Assembly: GCA_031275255.1 (NCBI GenBank)
Contig: JAISPA010000052.1
Coordinates: forward strand, 1-7,532
Origin: Acidaminococcales bacterium
GTDB lineage: Bacteria > Bacillota > Negativicutes > Acidaminococcales > JAISLQ01
DNA length: 7,532 nt
Direction: 5' to 3'
Shown here in pieces: positions 1 to 6,817 of this stretch (position 1 is its first letter; the number at the start of each line of letters is the position of its first letter). The translations under genes were made by a program, and so were the position numbers. The notes beneath the pieces were generated by a model, which saw only the letters and a program-made list of their open reading frames with translations, searched no databases and was not told the origin of the DNA.

Positions 1-552
1 CATAAAGGCGAAAACAACCGAGCCTAAAAAATATGCGGCGGCGTTAAAATAAAGCGCCGTCTCAACGCTGAAAAAAGCCAATGCGCTTCCGCCCAGCGCC
101 GGGCCGAATACCCGCGCCGCCTGGTCGACAAAACTGCTGTAAAAAACCGCATCGTCAACAAGGTCGAGCGGCGGTATTTCTTTGATTTTCGCGTTTTTGG
201 CGGGGGTGGAGCAGGCGGTCAGGACGCCGAGCAGCAAAAGGAAAAAGAGCAGCAGGTAAAATTCCCCGACGTTCGCGATAAAGAGCATAACAATCGCCCG
301 CATTGCGCCTGCCGCCGCCAGCATACGCCCGCGATCCGTCCGGTCGGCGATCACGCCGCCCAAGGGGCCGAAAAATACTATGGGCGCAATGATGACAAAA
401 AGCACCATGCTCATTTTTACCGGAGTAACCTGCCAGCGGAACCCCGCAAGGGCCAGTATGGCGATGATGCCGAACCAGTCGCCCAATACGCAGATGCTCT
501 GCCCTAAAATCAATATGCGGAAATCTTTTATACGCCAAAGGTCATTATTCAC
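1..552 (-). CDS. MFS efflux transporter, MFS_3-like (partial, N-terminal half)
   Basis: Integral membrane transporter of the major facilitator superfamily; 184 codons are visible and the C-terminal half lies beyond the window. The frame starts at GTG 552-550 and reads MNNDLWRIKDFRILILGQSI. Hydrophobic segments fall at about residues 11-36, 48-66, 80-95, 98-114, 147-162 and 165-184, matching the first six helices. The MFS signature loop between helices 2 and 3 is clear at about 64-78 (GGVIADRTDRGRML). The stretch STPAKNAKI at 115-123 and the later GPALGG at 150-155 resemble the MFS_3 group, which includes EntS-like and macrolide-efflux-like exporters. The first 8 nt (GTGAATAA) overlap the end of the radical SAM gene, so translation may be coupled; the ribosome site is weak. 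A closer ATG at 545 hits a stop after five codons, which rules it out. Substrate cannot be told; efflux is inferred from the family. Confidence 0.85.
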   Translation of the reverse strand, partial: MNNDLWRIKDFRILILGQSICVLGDWFGIIAILALAGFRWQVTPVKMSMVLFVIIAPIVFFGPLGGVIADRTDRGRMLAAAGAMRAIVMLFIANVGEFYLLLFFLLLLGVLTACSTPAKNAKIKEIPPLDLVDDAVFYSSFVDQAARVFGPALGGSALAFFSVETALYFNAAAYFLGSVVFAFM

Positions 553-1546
553 GGCGGAACTCTTTCAACCTGATGCTTTCGCAATCCGTTTTTTCAAAAG
601 TTACGGTAATTTGTGGATAACGCTGTTTGAAATAAGCCAGGTTGCTTTTTTTATGCCCGGCCGCCTGAGAAAAACAGCGCGCGGGAACGCTAAAAACAGC
701 CTCTCCCTCTCCCCCGCGCTCCGCCAATACCGCCTCAATGGCCTTGCGGCAGCGGCGGGCGGCGACAAGCTCGCCGAAAGCCGGATGATAAGGCCCGGCC
801 AAAACTCCCTGCTCCCGCAAGCCGGCATCGTCGTGCAGTCCTGTCCTGATAACCTTTATGCCATGGCCGCTAACTTTGTCGGCAATGTAAGCGGCTTCCT
901 CAACTGCCGACTCCAATTCAAAAGCGGCCAGCAATCCTTTTTCCCAGGCGGCGGCAAATTCCGTGCCGGCCAAGATAAGCAACGGATATATCCTAACAAC
1001 TTCCGGCTTTATTTCTATGACTTTCTCGGTCGTAGCGACAATGCTGTGCCAAGTCTGCCCCGGCAGGCCAATCATTAATTGCAGGCCGATTTTCAGGCCG
1101 GCGGCGTGTAAAAGACACGCCGCGCCGACTACGCTTTGCGCGTCATGCCCGCGCCGGGCGAGGGCAAGCACTTGATCGTCCAGAGATTGCGCGCCGATTT
1201 CCACCAGATCGACTTCATAGGCCAAAAGCCGGCGCACAACTTTTTTGTCAATATAATCAGGCCGCGTGGACAGACGTATTTTATTGATTTTGCCTTCACG
1301 CCGTAAATTTTGCGCCATTGTCAGCAAGGTTTCCTGCGTTTCTTCCGGCAGCCCCGTAAATGAGCCGCCGTAGAAAGCTATTTCTTTTTCCGCCTCGCCC
1401 GGCCGCCATTTCAGCCCTTCCGCAATTTGCTCCCTGACCTTGGACAAAGAAAATCCCGTCTGCCGGTTTATGGCGTGCTGATCACAAAAGGCGCATCTGT
1501 GCGGACAGCCGGCGTGATTTATAAACACCGGAATAATATGCGGCAT
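545..1546 (-). CDS. Radical SAM protein, Elp3-like
   Basis: Predicted cytoplasmic [4Fe-4S] enzyme using S-adenosylmethionine, 333 aa. The cluster motif is C14-x3-C18-x2-C21 (HAGCPHRCAFC). It is followed by the glycine motif YGGSFTG at 59-65, STRPD at 93-97, EIGAQS at 116-121 and GLQLMIGLPGQT at 154-165, all in the order expected for the Elp3/MiaB-type radical SAM fold. The C-terminal part has VIRTGL at 232-237 and VLAGPYHPAFGELV at 248-261, typical of a radical SAM C-terminal extension. It is shorter than true Elp3 and lacks the GNAT acetyltransferase domain, so tRNA wobble-uridine modification should not be assumed. Start ATG 1546 is supported by GGAGG at 1552-1556, five bases upstream. Similar genes often follow rnc in Clostridia and Negativicutes (recalled, not searched). 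The substrate is unknown. Confidence 0.9.
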   Translation of the reverse strand: MPHIIPVFINHAGCPHRCAFCDQHAINRQTGFSLSKVREQIAEGLKWRPGEAEKEIAFYGGSFTGLPEETQETLLTMAQNLRREGKINKIRLSTRPDYIDKKVVRRLLAYEVDLVEIGAQSLDDQVLALARRGHDAQSVVGAACLLHAAGLKIGLQLMIGLPGQTWHSIVATTEKVIEIKPEVVRIYPLLILAGTEFAAAWEKGLLAAFELESAVEEAAYIADKVSGHGIKVIRTGLHDDAGLREQGVLAGPYHPAFGELVAARRCRKAIEAVLAERGGEGEAVFSVPARCFSQAAGHKKSNLAYFKQRYPQITVTFEKTDCESIRLKEFRRE

Positions 1547-1594
1547 ATATACCTCCGGTTATACGTTGTCTTTTGGGGAGAAACAGGGAATGAT

Positions 1595-1625
1595 AATAAC
1601 GCCGCCTCAGGCGGCGTTTGTTATT
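1595..1625 (-). terminator. Hairpin after rnc, possible Rho-independent terminator
   Basis: A 9-bp GC-rich inverted repeat has arms at 1598-1606 and 1610-1618 with a 3-nt loop. It can be extended with an AATAA/TTATT outer stem across a small bulge. Read on the minus strand, it begins 13 nt after the rnc stop and runs into TTATTATCATT, a broken U-rich tail. The tail is imperfect, so termination may be partial. On the plus strand it would also end in TTTGTTATT, but no plus-strand gene precedes it. Confidence 0.5.
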
Positions 1626-1637
1626 GGTTTTGCCCGC

Positions 1638-2366
1638 TCACGGCGGCGCAGTAAGCCCATCCAGTTCCGACAGCGCCAATTTCGCCGCCGCCTGTTCGGC
1701 CTCTTTTTTGGATGAGCCTTCGGCGGAAGCGACAATTTTGTTGTTGACTAGGACCGCCATTTTAAAAACTTTGTTATGCCCCGGCCCGGACTCGGAAAGC
1801 AAAAGATAACCGACGGACGAATTATTGTCTTTTTGCACTATTTCCTGCAATCTCGTTTTAAAGTCATATTTATCTTCGGTAATATCAGGCGAATCCAATT
1901 CTTCCCGCGTAAGGGAAACAGCCAGTTTATTCGCCGCTTTCCAGCCGCAGTCAATATAACAGGCGCCAATAACCGCCTCCAGAGCGTCCGCCAGTATGGA
2001 ACTGCGGTTTCGGCCGCCGGAGGTTTCCTCGCCTTTACCTAAAAGTATGTAATCGCCGAGCGCGAGCGCCCGCGCGTAACTGGCCAGGGCCGATTCGCAC
2101 ACGACTTTCGAGCGCATTTTGGTCATCTCGCCTTCCGGCATGTCGGGAAATTTATTGTAGATATAGGTACACACCGCCATACTCAAAACAGCGTCGCCTA
2201 AAAACTCCAGTCTTTCATTATGTCCCGGTTTGGGAATGGTCTTCGCTTCGTGCGCAAACGAAGTATGCGTCAGCGCCCGGTCGAGGAGGCTAATATTGCA
2301 CAATTTTATATTGAGTTTTTGACAAAGCTGCTCTAACATGGCGTTGCGCGCCGCTTTTTTTTCCAT
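1638..2366 (-). CDS. rnc: Ribonuclease III
   Basis: Double-stranded-RNA endonuclease that processes rRNA precursors and structured mRNAs in the cytoplasm; 242 aa, a normal length. The catalytic domain (about 15-155) carries the signature ERLEFLGDAVL at 51-61. Its metal-binding acidic residues E54 and D58 are present, with D127 and E130 in ILADALEAVIGA. A double-stranded-RNA-binding domain follows at about 168-237 (DFKTRLQEIVQK, then GPGHNKVF and KKEAEQAAAKLAL). Start ATG 2366 lies 20 nt after the fabF stop. The ribosome site is weak (AAGAG, about 14 nt away), and an in-frame TAA just upstream prevents an earlier start. ATG 2339 (codon 10) is a possible alternative. Linkage of rnc to FAS II genes is common in Bacillota. 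Product identity is certain; the exact start is less so. Confidence 0.97.
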   Translation of the reverse strand: MEKKAARNAMLEQLCQKLNIKLCNISLLDRALTHTSFAHEAKTIPKPGHNERLEFLGDAVLSMAVCTYIYNKFPDMPEGEMTKMRSKVVCESALASYARALALGDYILLGKGEETSGGRNRSSILADALEAVIGACYIDCGWKAANKLAVSLTREELDSPDITEDKYDFKTRLQEIVQKDNNSSVGYLLLSESGPGHNKVFKMAVLVNNKIVASAEGSSKKEAEQAAAKLALSELDGLTAPP

Positions 2367-2386
2367 TGTTGATTAAATTTCTCTTT

Positions 2387-3625
2387 TTATCGATATTTTT
2401 TAAAAATAAGCGTGGCGTTATGCCCGCCGAAACCAAAGGAGTTGGAAAGAGCGCAATTGACTTCGCTCTTTCTGGCCACATTGGGAACGTAATCCAAATC
2501 CATATCCCCGTCCTGGTTTTCATAATTTATGGTGGGGGGAATAAGGCTGTTTTTTATCGTAAGCACCGTCGCTATGGCTTCTATCCCGCCGGCCGCGCCC
2601 AAAAGATGCCCGGTCATTGATTTTATTGAGCTTACGGCGAGGTTTTTCGCGTGGCCGCCAAAAACCTCCTTGATCGCGTTTGTTTCATTTAAATCGTTCA
2701 TCGGTGTAGATGTGCCGTGTGCATTTATATAATCGACTTCTTCCGGCTGAATACCGGCGTCGGTCAGCGCCGCCTGCATACATTTCGCCGCCTGCCGCCC
2801 GCCGGGCGCCGGGGCCGTTACGTGATAGGCGTCGGCGTTTTCGCCGTAACCGATTATTTCCGCATAGATATTCGCGCCCCGGCGCAGAGCGCGCCCGAGT
2901 TCTTCCAGTATAACTATTCCCGAGCCTTCGCCCATGACAAAACCGTCGCGGTCGCGGTCAAACGGCCGGGAAGCCTTGCCCGGCTCGCCGTTTTTGGTAG
3001 ACAGCGCTTTCATGGAAGCAAAGCCGCCGACGGCGATCGGTGAAATGGCGGCTTCCGTGCCGCCGGCAACCATAACATCGGCGTCACCTCTCATGATAAG
3101 ACGAAAGGAATCGCCGATACAGTTCGTCCCGGTCGCGCAGGCCGTTACCACACAGGTATTCACGCCTTTCAAACCGAACATAATGGATATTTGCCCTGCC
3201 GCCATGTTGCCGATCATCATGGGAACAAAAAACGGGCTGATACGGTCAGGGCCTTTTTCAAAAAGCACTTTGAATTGCCCCTGCAAGGTATCGACGCCGC
3301 CAATCCCTGTACCAACGCATGTACCTATCCTGTCTTTGTCTTCTTTTTCCAAGTCTATGCCGGAATCTTCAAAAGCGAGTTTGGCCGCCGCGACGGCAAA
3401 ATGGGTAAATCTGTCCATTCTTTTCGCTTCTTTTTTGTCTATATAATTGCCGGGATCGAAATTTTTTACCTCACCCGCTATATGGCAATTTATGGCGCTG
3501 GAGTCAAACGAGGTTATGGTGGTTATCCCGGAACGGCCTTCCACCAGCGACGTCCAAAATTCTTCCCTGCCTATGCCGATCGGCGTGATTGCCCCCAAGC
3601 CTGTAACAACAACTCGTCTATTCAA
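2387..3625 (-). CDS. fabF: Beta-ketoacyl-ACP synthase II (KAS II)
   Basis: Elongating condensing enzyme of FAS II: it takes an acyl chain from ACP onto its active cysteine and joins it to malonyl-ACP with loss of CO2. Started at TTG 3625 it is 412 aa, the usual FabF length, and numbering matches E. coli FabF: nucleophile C163 (TACATGTNC), H303 (NAHGTSTP), K335 and H340 (SIKSMTGH). The TTG start gives the family N-terminus [11 protein letters not shown] and has GAGGTG six bases upstream. A GTG at 3634 would add three residues (MLF) but would lie within that ribosome site, so it is less likely. The gene follows the NMO-family gene after 10 nt and precedes rnc by 20 nt. FabF, not FabB, is the standard elongating synthase in Bacillota. 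Confidence 0.96.
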   Translation of the reverse strand: MNRRVVVTGLGAITPIGIGREEFWTSLVEGRSGITTITSFDSSAINCHIAGEVKNFDPGNYIDKKEAKRMDRFTHFAVAAAKLAFEDSGIDLEKEDKDRIGTCVGTGIGGVDTLQGQFKVLFEKGPDRISPFFVPMMIGNMAAGQISIMFGLKGVNTCVVTACATGTNCIGDSFRLIMRGDADVMVAGGTEAAISPIAVGGFASMKALSTKNGEPGKASRPFDRDRDGFVMGEGSGIVILEELGRALRRGANIYAEIIGYGENADAYHVTAPAPGGRQAAKCMQAALTDAGIQPEEVDYINAHGTSTPMNDLNETNAIKEVFGGHAKNLAVSSIKSMTGHLLGAAGGIEAIATVLTIKNSLIPPTINYENQDGDMDLDYVPNVARKSEVNCALSNSFGFGGHNATLIFKKYR

Positions 3626-3631
3626 AAAAAG

Positions 3632-3637
3632 CACCTC
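3632..3637 (-). promoter_or_regulatory. Ribosome binding site of fabF
   Basis: GAGGTG on the minus strand, six bases before TTG 3625. It overlaps the TGA of the upstream gene (3638-3636). Its position favours the TTG start over the in-frame GTG at 3634, which lies inside it. Confidence 0.7.
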
Positions 3638-4592
3638 ACACTATTATAGTTTCCACTTCGCGCAGCAAACGGAAGAAAATCTCTTTTACCGGCAGTATTT
3701 CCTTTATTTCACCCATTCTCTCGCCCGTAAACACCAGCCCTGTATCCACATCTCCCTGTTGCGCGCGGGTCAAGGCCTTTATTATGCAAAAACTTCTTGT
3801 GCAGCTTTTCAGGCAGGAATCGCAAATAACCGGCTTAGGCGCGTTGCCGGACAAGGCTTTCAAGGCAAACGGATTTTTCACGGCGCGCCCCGGATACCCT
3901 ACAGGACTATCGATAAGCACAACATCTTCATGTTTTACTTTCAGATAAAATTCTTTTAAGGCAGGTGCGCCGTTGGCTTCGCAGCTGGCCGCGAACCTGC
4001 TGCCCATTTGTACGCCGTCGGCGCCCAATTTGATTGTGTCAACTATATCCTGACCGGTTATGACCCCTCCGGCGGCAATAACCGGTATGTCAACGCTTTC
4101 TTTGACTTCGGGCAGGATTTCCCGCATGGAAAGATCCGTCCCCAAATGACCGCCGGCTTCCTTGCCTTCCAAAACCACCGCCGCCGCGCCAAGGCTCTGG
4201 GATATTTTCGCCAGCTTCGCCGTAGACACTATCGGCACAATCGGCGTATCGGATTTTTTCCCCAGCGAAAACATGTCCCGCGAAAAGCCCGCGCCGGCGA
4301 CGATAAGATCAATACCTTCACTGATAGCTGTATGTAAAAGCCCCAGAAATTCTCTGGCGGCCACCATAGCGTTTATGCCGATTATGCCTTTGTTTTCCGT
4401 CAGTCGGCGGGCTAACCGGATTTCTCTTCTCAGTTCGTCAAAAGCCATCCCGGAAGCGGCGATAAGGCCTATACCGCCCTCACGCGCAACCGCGGCGGCT
4501 AAACGCGCCGTAGACAATCTTATCGCCATGCCGCCCTGAATAATGGGAATAGACGCCACCAGATTGCCGATTTTAAGCGCAGGAAGTTTCAC
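3636..4592 (-). CDS. NMO/FabK-superfamily FMN oxidoreductase with Cys4 cluster
   Basis: Predicted FMN-dependent TIM-barrel flavoenzyme, 318 aa, of the nitronate monooxygenase (2-nitropropane dioxygenase) superfamily. Visible family marks are PIIQGGMA at 16-23, [10 protein letters not shown] at 142-151 with the catalytic-type H149, IPVIAAGG at 169-176, and [11 protein letters not shown] at 190-200. The C-terminal part holds C257-x2-C260-x3-C264-x4-C269 ([13 protein letters not shown]), which the FabK in this operon lacks; such clusters suit metal or Fe-S binding, but that is inference. The end of the protein ([12 protein letters not shown]) resembles uncharacterised clostridial NMO-family proteins. 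Start GTG 4592 has GGAGG at 4601-4605, eight bases upstream. It lies between acpP and fabF, which suggests a role tied to fatty acids, such as a second enoyl or other 2-unsaturated thioester reduction, or disposal of a by-product. True nitronate oxidation is possible but not supported by context. Confidence 0.88.
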   Translation of the reverse strand: MKLPALKIGNLVASIPIIQGGMAIRLSTARLAAAVAREGGIGLIAASGMAFDELRREIRLARRLTENKGIIGINAMVAAREFLGLLHTAISEGIDLIVAGAGFSRDMFSLGKKSDTPIVPIVSTAKLAKISQSLGAAAVVLEGKEAGGHLGTDLSMREILPEVKESVDIPVIAAGGVITGQDIVDTIKLGADGVQMGSRFAASCEANGAPALKEFYLKVKHEDVVLIDSPVGYPGRAVKNPFALKALSGNAPKPVICDSCLKSCTRSFCIIKALTRAQQGDVDTGLVFTGERMGEIKEILPVKEIFFRLLREVETIIV

Positions 4593-4621
4593 CTAAAACT
4601 CCTCCATTTAACAAAATCACC

Positions 4622-4657
4622 TTCAAGAAAGTCCCGGGTTAACGGGACTTTCTTGAA
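4622..4657 (-). terminator. Perfect 15-bp hairpin after acpP (attenuator or mRNA-stabilising stem)
   Basis: Arms at 4622-4636 and 4643-4657 are perfectly complementary (15 bp), with a 6-nt loop. Read on the minus strand, the hairpin begins 22 nt after the acpP stop. It is not followed at once by a U run: GGTGATTTTGTT follows. It is therefore better described as a partial terminator, a 3'-end stabiliser or a processing site than as a full terminator. The genes downstream have no obvious promoter of their own. A higher acpP transcript level relative to fabF would fit this. Confidence 0.6.
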
Positions 4658-4679
4658 AACAGCGCATGGTTGGCGTGTA

Positions 4680-4916
4680 TTACGCCTGTTTTTCTTTGTC
4701 GATCAATTCAACCGCATCGCGCACGGTACGAATTTTCTCAGCGGTTTCGTCAGGAATCTCAATATTGAATTCTTCCTCAAAGGCCATAATAAGTTCGACA
4801 ATATCCAAAGAATCCGCGCCCAAATCATCAATAAAAGTAGAATCCATAGTAACGTCCCCCGCGTCCACGCTAAGTTGTTCAACAGTGATTTCTTTAACTT
4901 TTTCAAAAGTATTCAT
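4680..4916 (-). CDS. acpP: Acyl carrier protein
   Basis: Small acidic carrier (78 aa) that holds growing acyl chains as thioesters on a 4'-phosphopantetheine arm; it is the shared substrate partner of FabD, FabF, FabG and FabK in the cytoplasm. The attachment site is S36 in [10 protein letters not shown], the canonical position and motif. The protein is rich in Asp and Glu and has the four-helix pattern, including [13 protein letters not shown] at 45-57. Start ATG 4916 has a very strong ribosome site, AAGGGGGTGA, at 4930-4921, as expected for one of the most abundant proteins in the cell. It lies 50 nt after fabG and 87 nt before the flavoenzyme gene, with a strong hairpin in that second gap. 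Confidence 0.98.
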   Translation of the reverse strand: MNTFEKVKEITVEQLSVDAGDVTMDSTFIDDLGADSLDIVELIMAFEEEFNIEIPDETAEKIRTVRDAVELIDKEKQA

Positions 4917-4920
4917 AAGT

Positions 4921-4930
4921 TCACCCCCTT
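4921..4930 (-). promoter_or_regulatory. Strong ribosome binding site of acpP
   Basis: AAGGGGGTGA on the minus strand differs from the ideal anti-Shine-Dalgarno complement AAGGAGGTGA by one base. The GGGGG core is seven bases from ATG 4916. It is the longest such match in the window, consistent with high ACP synthesis. Confidence 0.85.
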
Positions 4931-4966
4931 CCGAAGTTTATCAGGTTACACACAAACTATATGATA

Positions 4967-5704
4967 TTACATTACCATGCCGCCATCAACATGTAAAGTT
5001 TGGCCTGTAATGTATTTTGCCGTTACCAGAAACAACACCGCCTGCGCCACGTCTTCCGCCTGCCCCAATACGCCGAGGGGAATCGTTTTTGCTATTTCTT
5101 CCTTGTTTTTTTCCGAAAGCGCCGCCGTCATATCCGTTTGGATAAAACCGGGCGCAACGGCATTGGCCGTAATGTTGCGCGAAGCCAGTTCTTTGGCGAC
5201 CGCTTTGGTAAATCCGATAACTCCCGCTTTGGCCGCCGCGTAATTGGCCTGGCCGGCGTTGCCGTTCACTCCGACGACCGAGGTCATATTGACAATGCGG
5301 CCGTATTTTTGTTTCAGCATGGGTTTTGTTACCGCTTTGGTACAATTATACATCCCGGTAAGGTTTGTTTCTATAACCGCCGCCCATTCTTCGTCTTTCA
5401 TGCGCATAAGTATATTGTCCCTTGTTATTCCGGCGTTATTCACCAAAATGTCAATATGGGAAAATTCCCGCAGTATCGCCCCGGACATCTCCGCGACCTG
5501 CGCGGCGTCCGCGACGTCCGCCTGAAAGGCTGCCGCCCTGCGTCCGAAAGAGCTGATAATCTCACAGGTTTCTTCCGCCGCTTTCCGGTTGCCGGCATAG
5601 TTCACCGCGACATCCGCCCCTTCCTGCGCCAGCAGGATGGCGCAGGCGCGGCCTATACCGCGCGAGCCGCCGGTAACAAGGGCTGTCTTGCCTTCTAACA
5701 GCAT
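4967..5704 (-). CDS. fabG: 3-oxoacyl-ACP reductase
   Basis: NADPH-dependent short-chain dehydrogenase that reduces 3-ketoacyl-ACP to 3-hydroxyacyl-ACP, the first reduction of each FAS II cycle. With the start at ATG 5704 it is 245 aa, the normal FabG size. The cofactor motif TGGSRGIG is at 11-18, NNAG at 89-92, and the catalytic tetrad N114, S142, Y155 and K159 (YAAAK) is complete. The C-terminus GQTLHVDGGMVM is typical of the family. AAGGAG at 5719-5714 is nine bases from ATG 5704 but abuts ATG 5713 and is only three bases from ATG 5710. The 5704 start (MLLEGKTALVTGG) is therefore preferred, although ATG 5713 forms an ATGA overlap with the fabD stop. Five bases separate it from fabD, so the two are translationally close. 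Confidence 0.96.
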   Translation of the reverse strand: MLLEGKTALVTGGSRGIGRACAILLAQEGADVAVNYAGNRKAAEETCEIISSFGRRAAAFQADVADAAQVAEMSGAILREFSHIDILVNNAGITRDNILMRMKDEEWAAVIETNLTGMYNCTKAVTKPMLKQKYGRIVNMTSVVGVNGNAGQANYAAAKAGVIGFTKAVAKELASRNITANAVAPGFIQTDMTAALSEKNKEEIAKTIPLGVLGQAEDVAQAVLFLVTAKYITGQTLHVDGGMVM

Positions 5705-5709
5705 CTGCA

Positions 5710-6645
5710 TCATCTCCTTAAGGTATGAGAGGTTTTTTCTAAGCTTTGCACGTCCGAAACATTGACAGCCAAAGCGTCCGGGATTATTTTCCTGGTAAAA
5801 CCGCAAAGGGTTTTCCCCGGCCCTACTTCCATAAAGGTTTCAACGCCGTTTTCGGCCATAGACCGTGTAAGGCTTGTCCACAGCACCGGGCTTGCCGCCT
5901 GTTTTATCAACAGGGCCCTGATTTCGTCCTTATCGCTCGCCGCCTGGCCCGTTACGTTTGAATAAACGGGTATCCGGGCGTCGTGAAATTCAATGCCGTT
6001 TAAAAATTCACCGAGTTTTCGCGCCGCCGGCAAAAGCAGCGTACTATGAAAAGGCGCGCTGACCGGAAGCAGCATTGCCCTTTTCGCGCCGCTTTCCTTA
6101 AGCCGGTCGATCGCAAGCAGCACCGCCGCGGCCGCGCCCGCGATAACCACCTGTCCCGGACAATTAAAATTTACCGCCTGTACCATGTGTCCGGCGTTTT
6201 CCAATGTCCGGCAAATTTCAACGATTTTGTTATCGCTCATACCCATTACCGCCGCCATAGCGCCCTCGCCGACCGGAACGGATTCCTGCATCAGCCGGCC
6301 GCGCTCCCGGACAATCCGTACTGCGTCGGTAAAGTCTATTACACCGGCCGCCACCAGCGCGGAATATTCGCCGAGACTGTGTCCGGCGGCCGTATCCGGC
6401 CTTACGCCTTTCTCGTTTAAAACGGCGCACAAAGCGACGCTTACGGTTAAAATCGCCGGCTGGGTATTAACGGTCAATCTAAGTTCTTCCTCCGGCCCGT
6501 TAAAACAAAGTTCGCTTACGGCAAACCCAAGCGCCTCGTCGGCTTGCGCAAATATTTTGCGCGCGGCGGGGAAGTTATCATAAACATCTTTTCCCATGCC
6601 GGCGTATTGAGCGCCCTGCCCTGGGAAGATAAACGCTAAAGACAT
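5710..6645 (-). CDS. fabD: Malonyl-CoA:ACP transacylase
   Basis: Transfers malonyl from malonyl-CoA to the ACP arm, supplying the extender unit to FabF. The protein is 311 aa, typical for FabD. The N-terminal PGQGAQYAGMG at 8-18 forms the oxyanion-hole region. The nucleophile is S90 in GHSLG (88-92). The carboxylate-binding arginine is R115 or R117 in VRERGRLMQ; by E. coli numbering R117 is likely. The catalytic histidine is H200 in SAPFHS. NFNCPGQ at 159-165 is also conserved in the family. Start ATG 6645 has AAAGGA eight bases upstream at 6659-6654. Its TGA (5712-5710) touches the fabG start region. It follows fabK after an unusually long 172-nt spacer, by far the largest gap inside the fab cluster. 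Confidence 0.97.
   Translation of the reverse strand: MSLAFIFPGQGAQYAGMGKDVYDNFPAARKIFAQADEALGFAVSELCFNGPEEELRLTVNTQPAILTVSVALCAVLNEKGVRPDTAAGHSLGEYSALVAAGVIDFTDAVRIVRERGRLMQESVPVGEGAMAAVMGMSDNKIVEICRTLENAGHMVQAVNFNCPGQVVIAGAAAAVLLAIDRLKESGAKRAMLLPVSAPFHSTLLLPAARKLGEFLNGIEFHDARIPVYSNVTGQAASDKDEIRALLIKQAASPVLWTSLTRSMAENGVETFMEVGPGKTLCGFTRKIIPDALAVNVSDVQSLEKTSHTLRR
5714..5719 (-). promoter_or_regulatory. Ribosome binding site of fabG
   Basis: AAGGAG lies within the last codons of fabD. Three ATG codons follow at 5713, 5710 and 5704. Only 5704, nine bases away, has workable spacing, so this site decides the start. Confidence 0.7.
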
Positions 6646-6817
6646 TATCTTTTTCCTTTCAGGTTATTGTTGAACAAGACTTCCTGCAGCGGCAGCTTCA
6701 ACTCCCGCTAAATGATCGTCCTTAACCAGGCAAGCTATGCTTGCCGGAGAGGATTAGTCGGGTTCATACTGTACTTAGCCGCCCTTGGGACCCCTGCCGC
6801 CTATAGAAACGGGGAAC
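6646..6817. other. 172-nt spacer between fabK and fabD
   Basis: No gene was found here. On the minus strand the longest ATG frame is ten codons (MNPTNPLRQA at about 6767-6735) and has no ribosome site. Most of the spacer is occupied by the structured element described separately. The last 40 nt before fabD hold an AT-rich leader and the fabD ribosome site. No convincing -35/-10 pair was seen: TTGTTC and GATAAT are present but 22 bases apart. Confidence 0.7.

Noticed and set aside
155..538. 127-codon minus-strand frame starting with TTG
   Set aside because: It is out of frame with the MFS transporter, whose motif A and six hydrophobic segments are in the other frame over the same bases.
380..1078. 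Long open frame of 232 codons on the plus strand
   Set aside because: It lies antisense to the radical SAM and MFS genes, has no recognisable motif, and its protein is of low-complexity, shadow-like composition. Long antisense frames are expected opposite GC-rich codons.
5000..5698. 232-codon plus-strand frame opposite fabG
   Set aside because: It mirrors fabG, which has a complete catalytic tetrad. The antisense product is Arg/His/Phe-rich and has no domain.
5705..5806. Longer fabG start adding over 30 residues (MRFYQENNPGRF...)
   Set aside because: The extension overlaps the coding end of fabD, has no match to FabG N-termini, and a good ribosome site points to ATG 5704.
6646..6680. Possible promoter before fabD (TTGTTC and GATAAT)
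   Set aside because: The 22-base spacing is too wide for a sigma-A promoter, and the -10-like box overlaps the fabD start codon.
6735..6767. Ten-codon frame in the fabK-fabD spacer
   Set aside because: There is no ribosome site, and the frame runs through the hairpin of the candidate element. It is too short to support.
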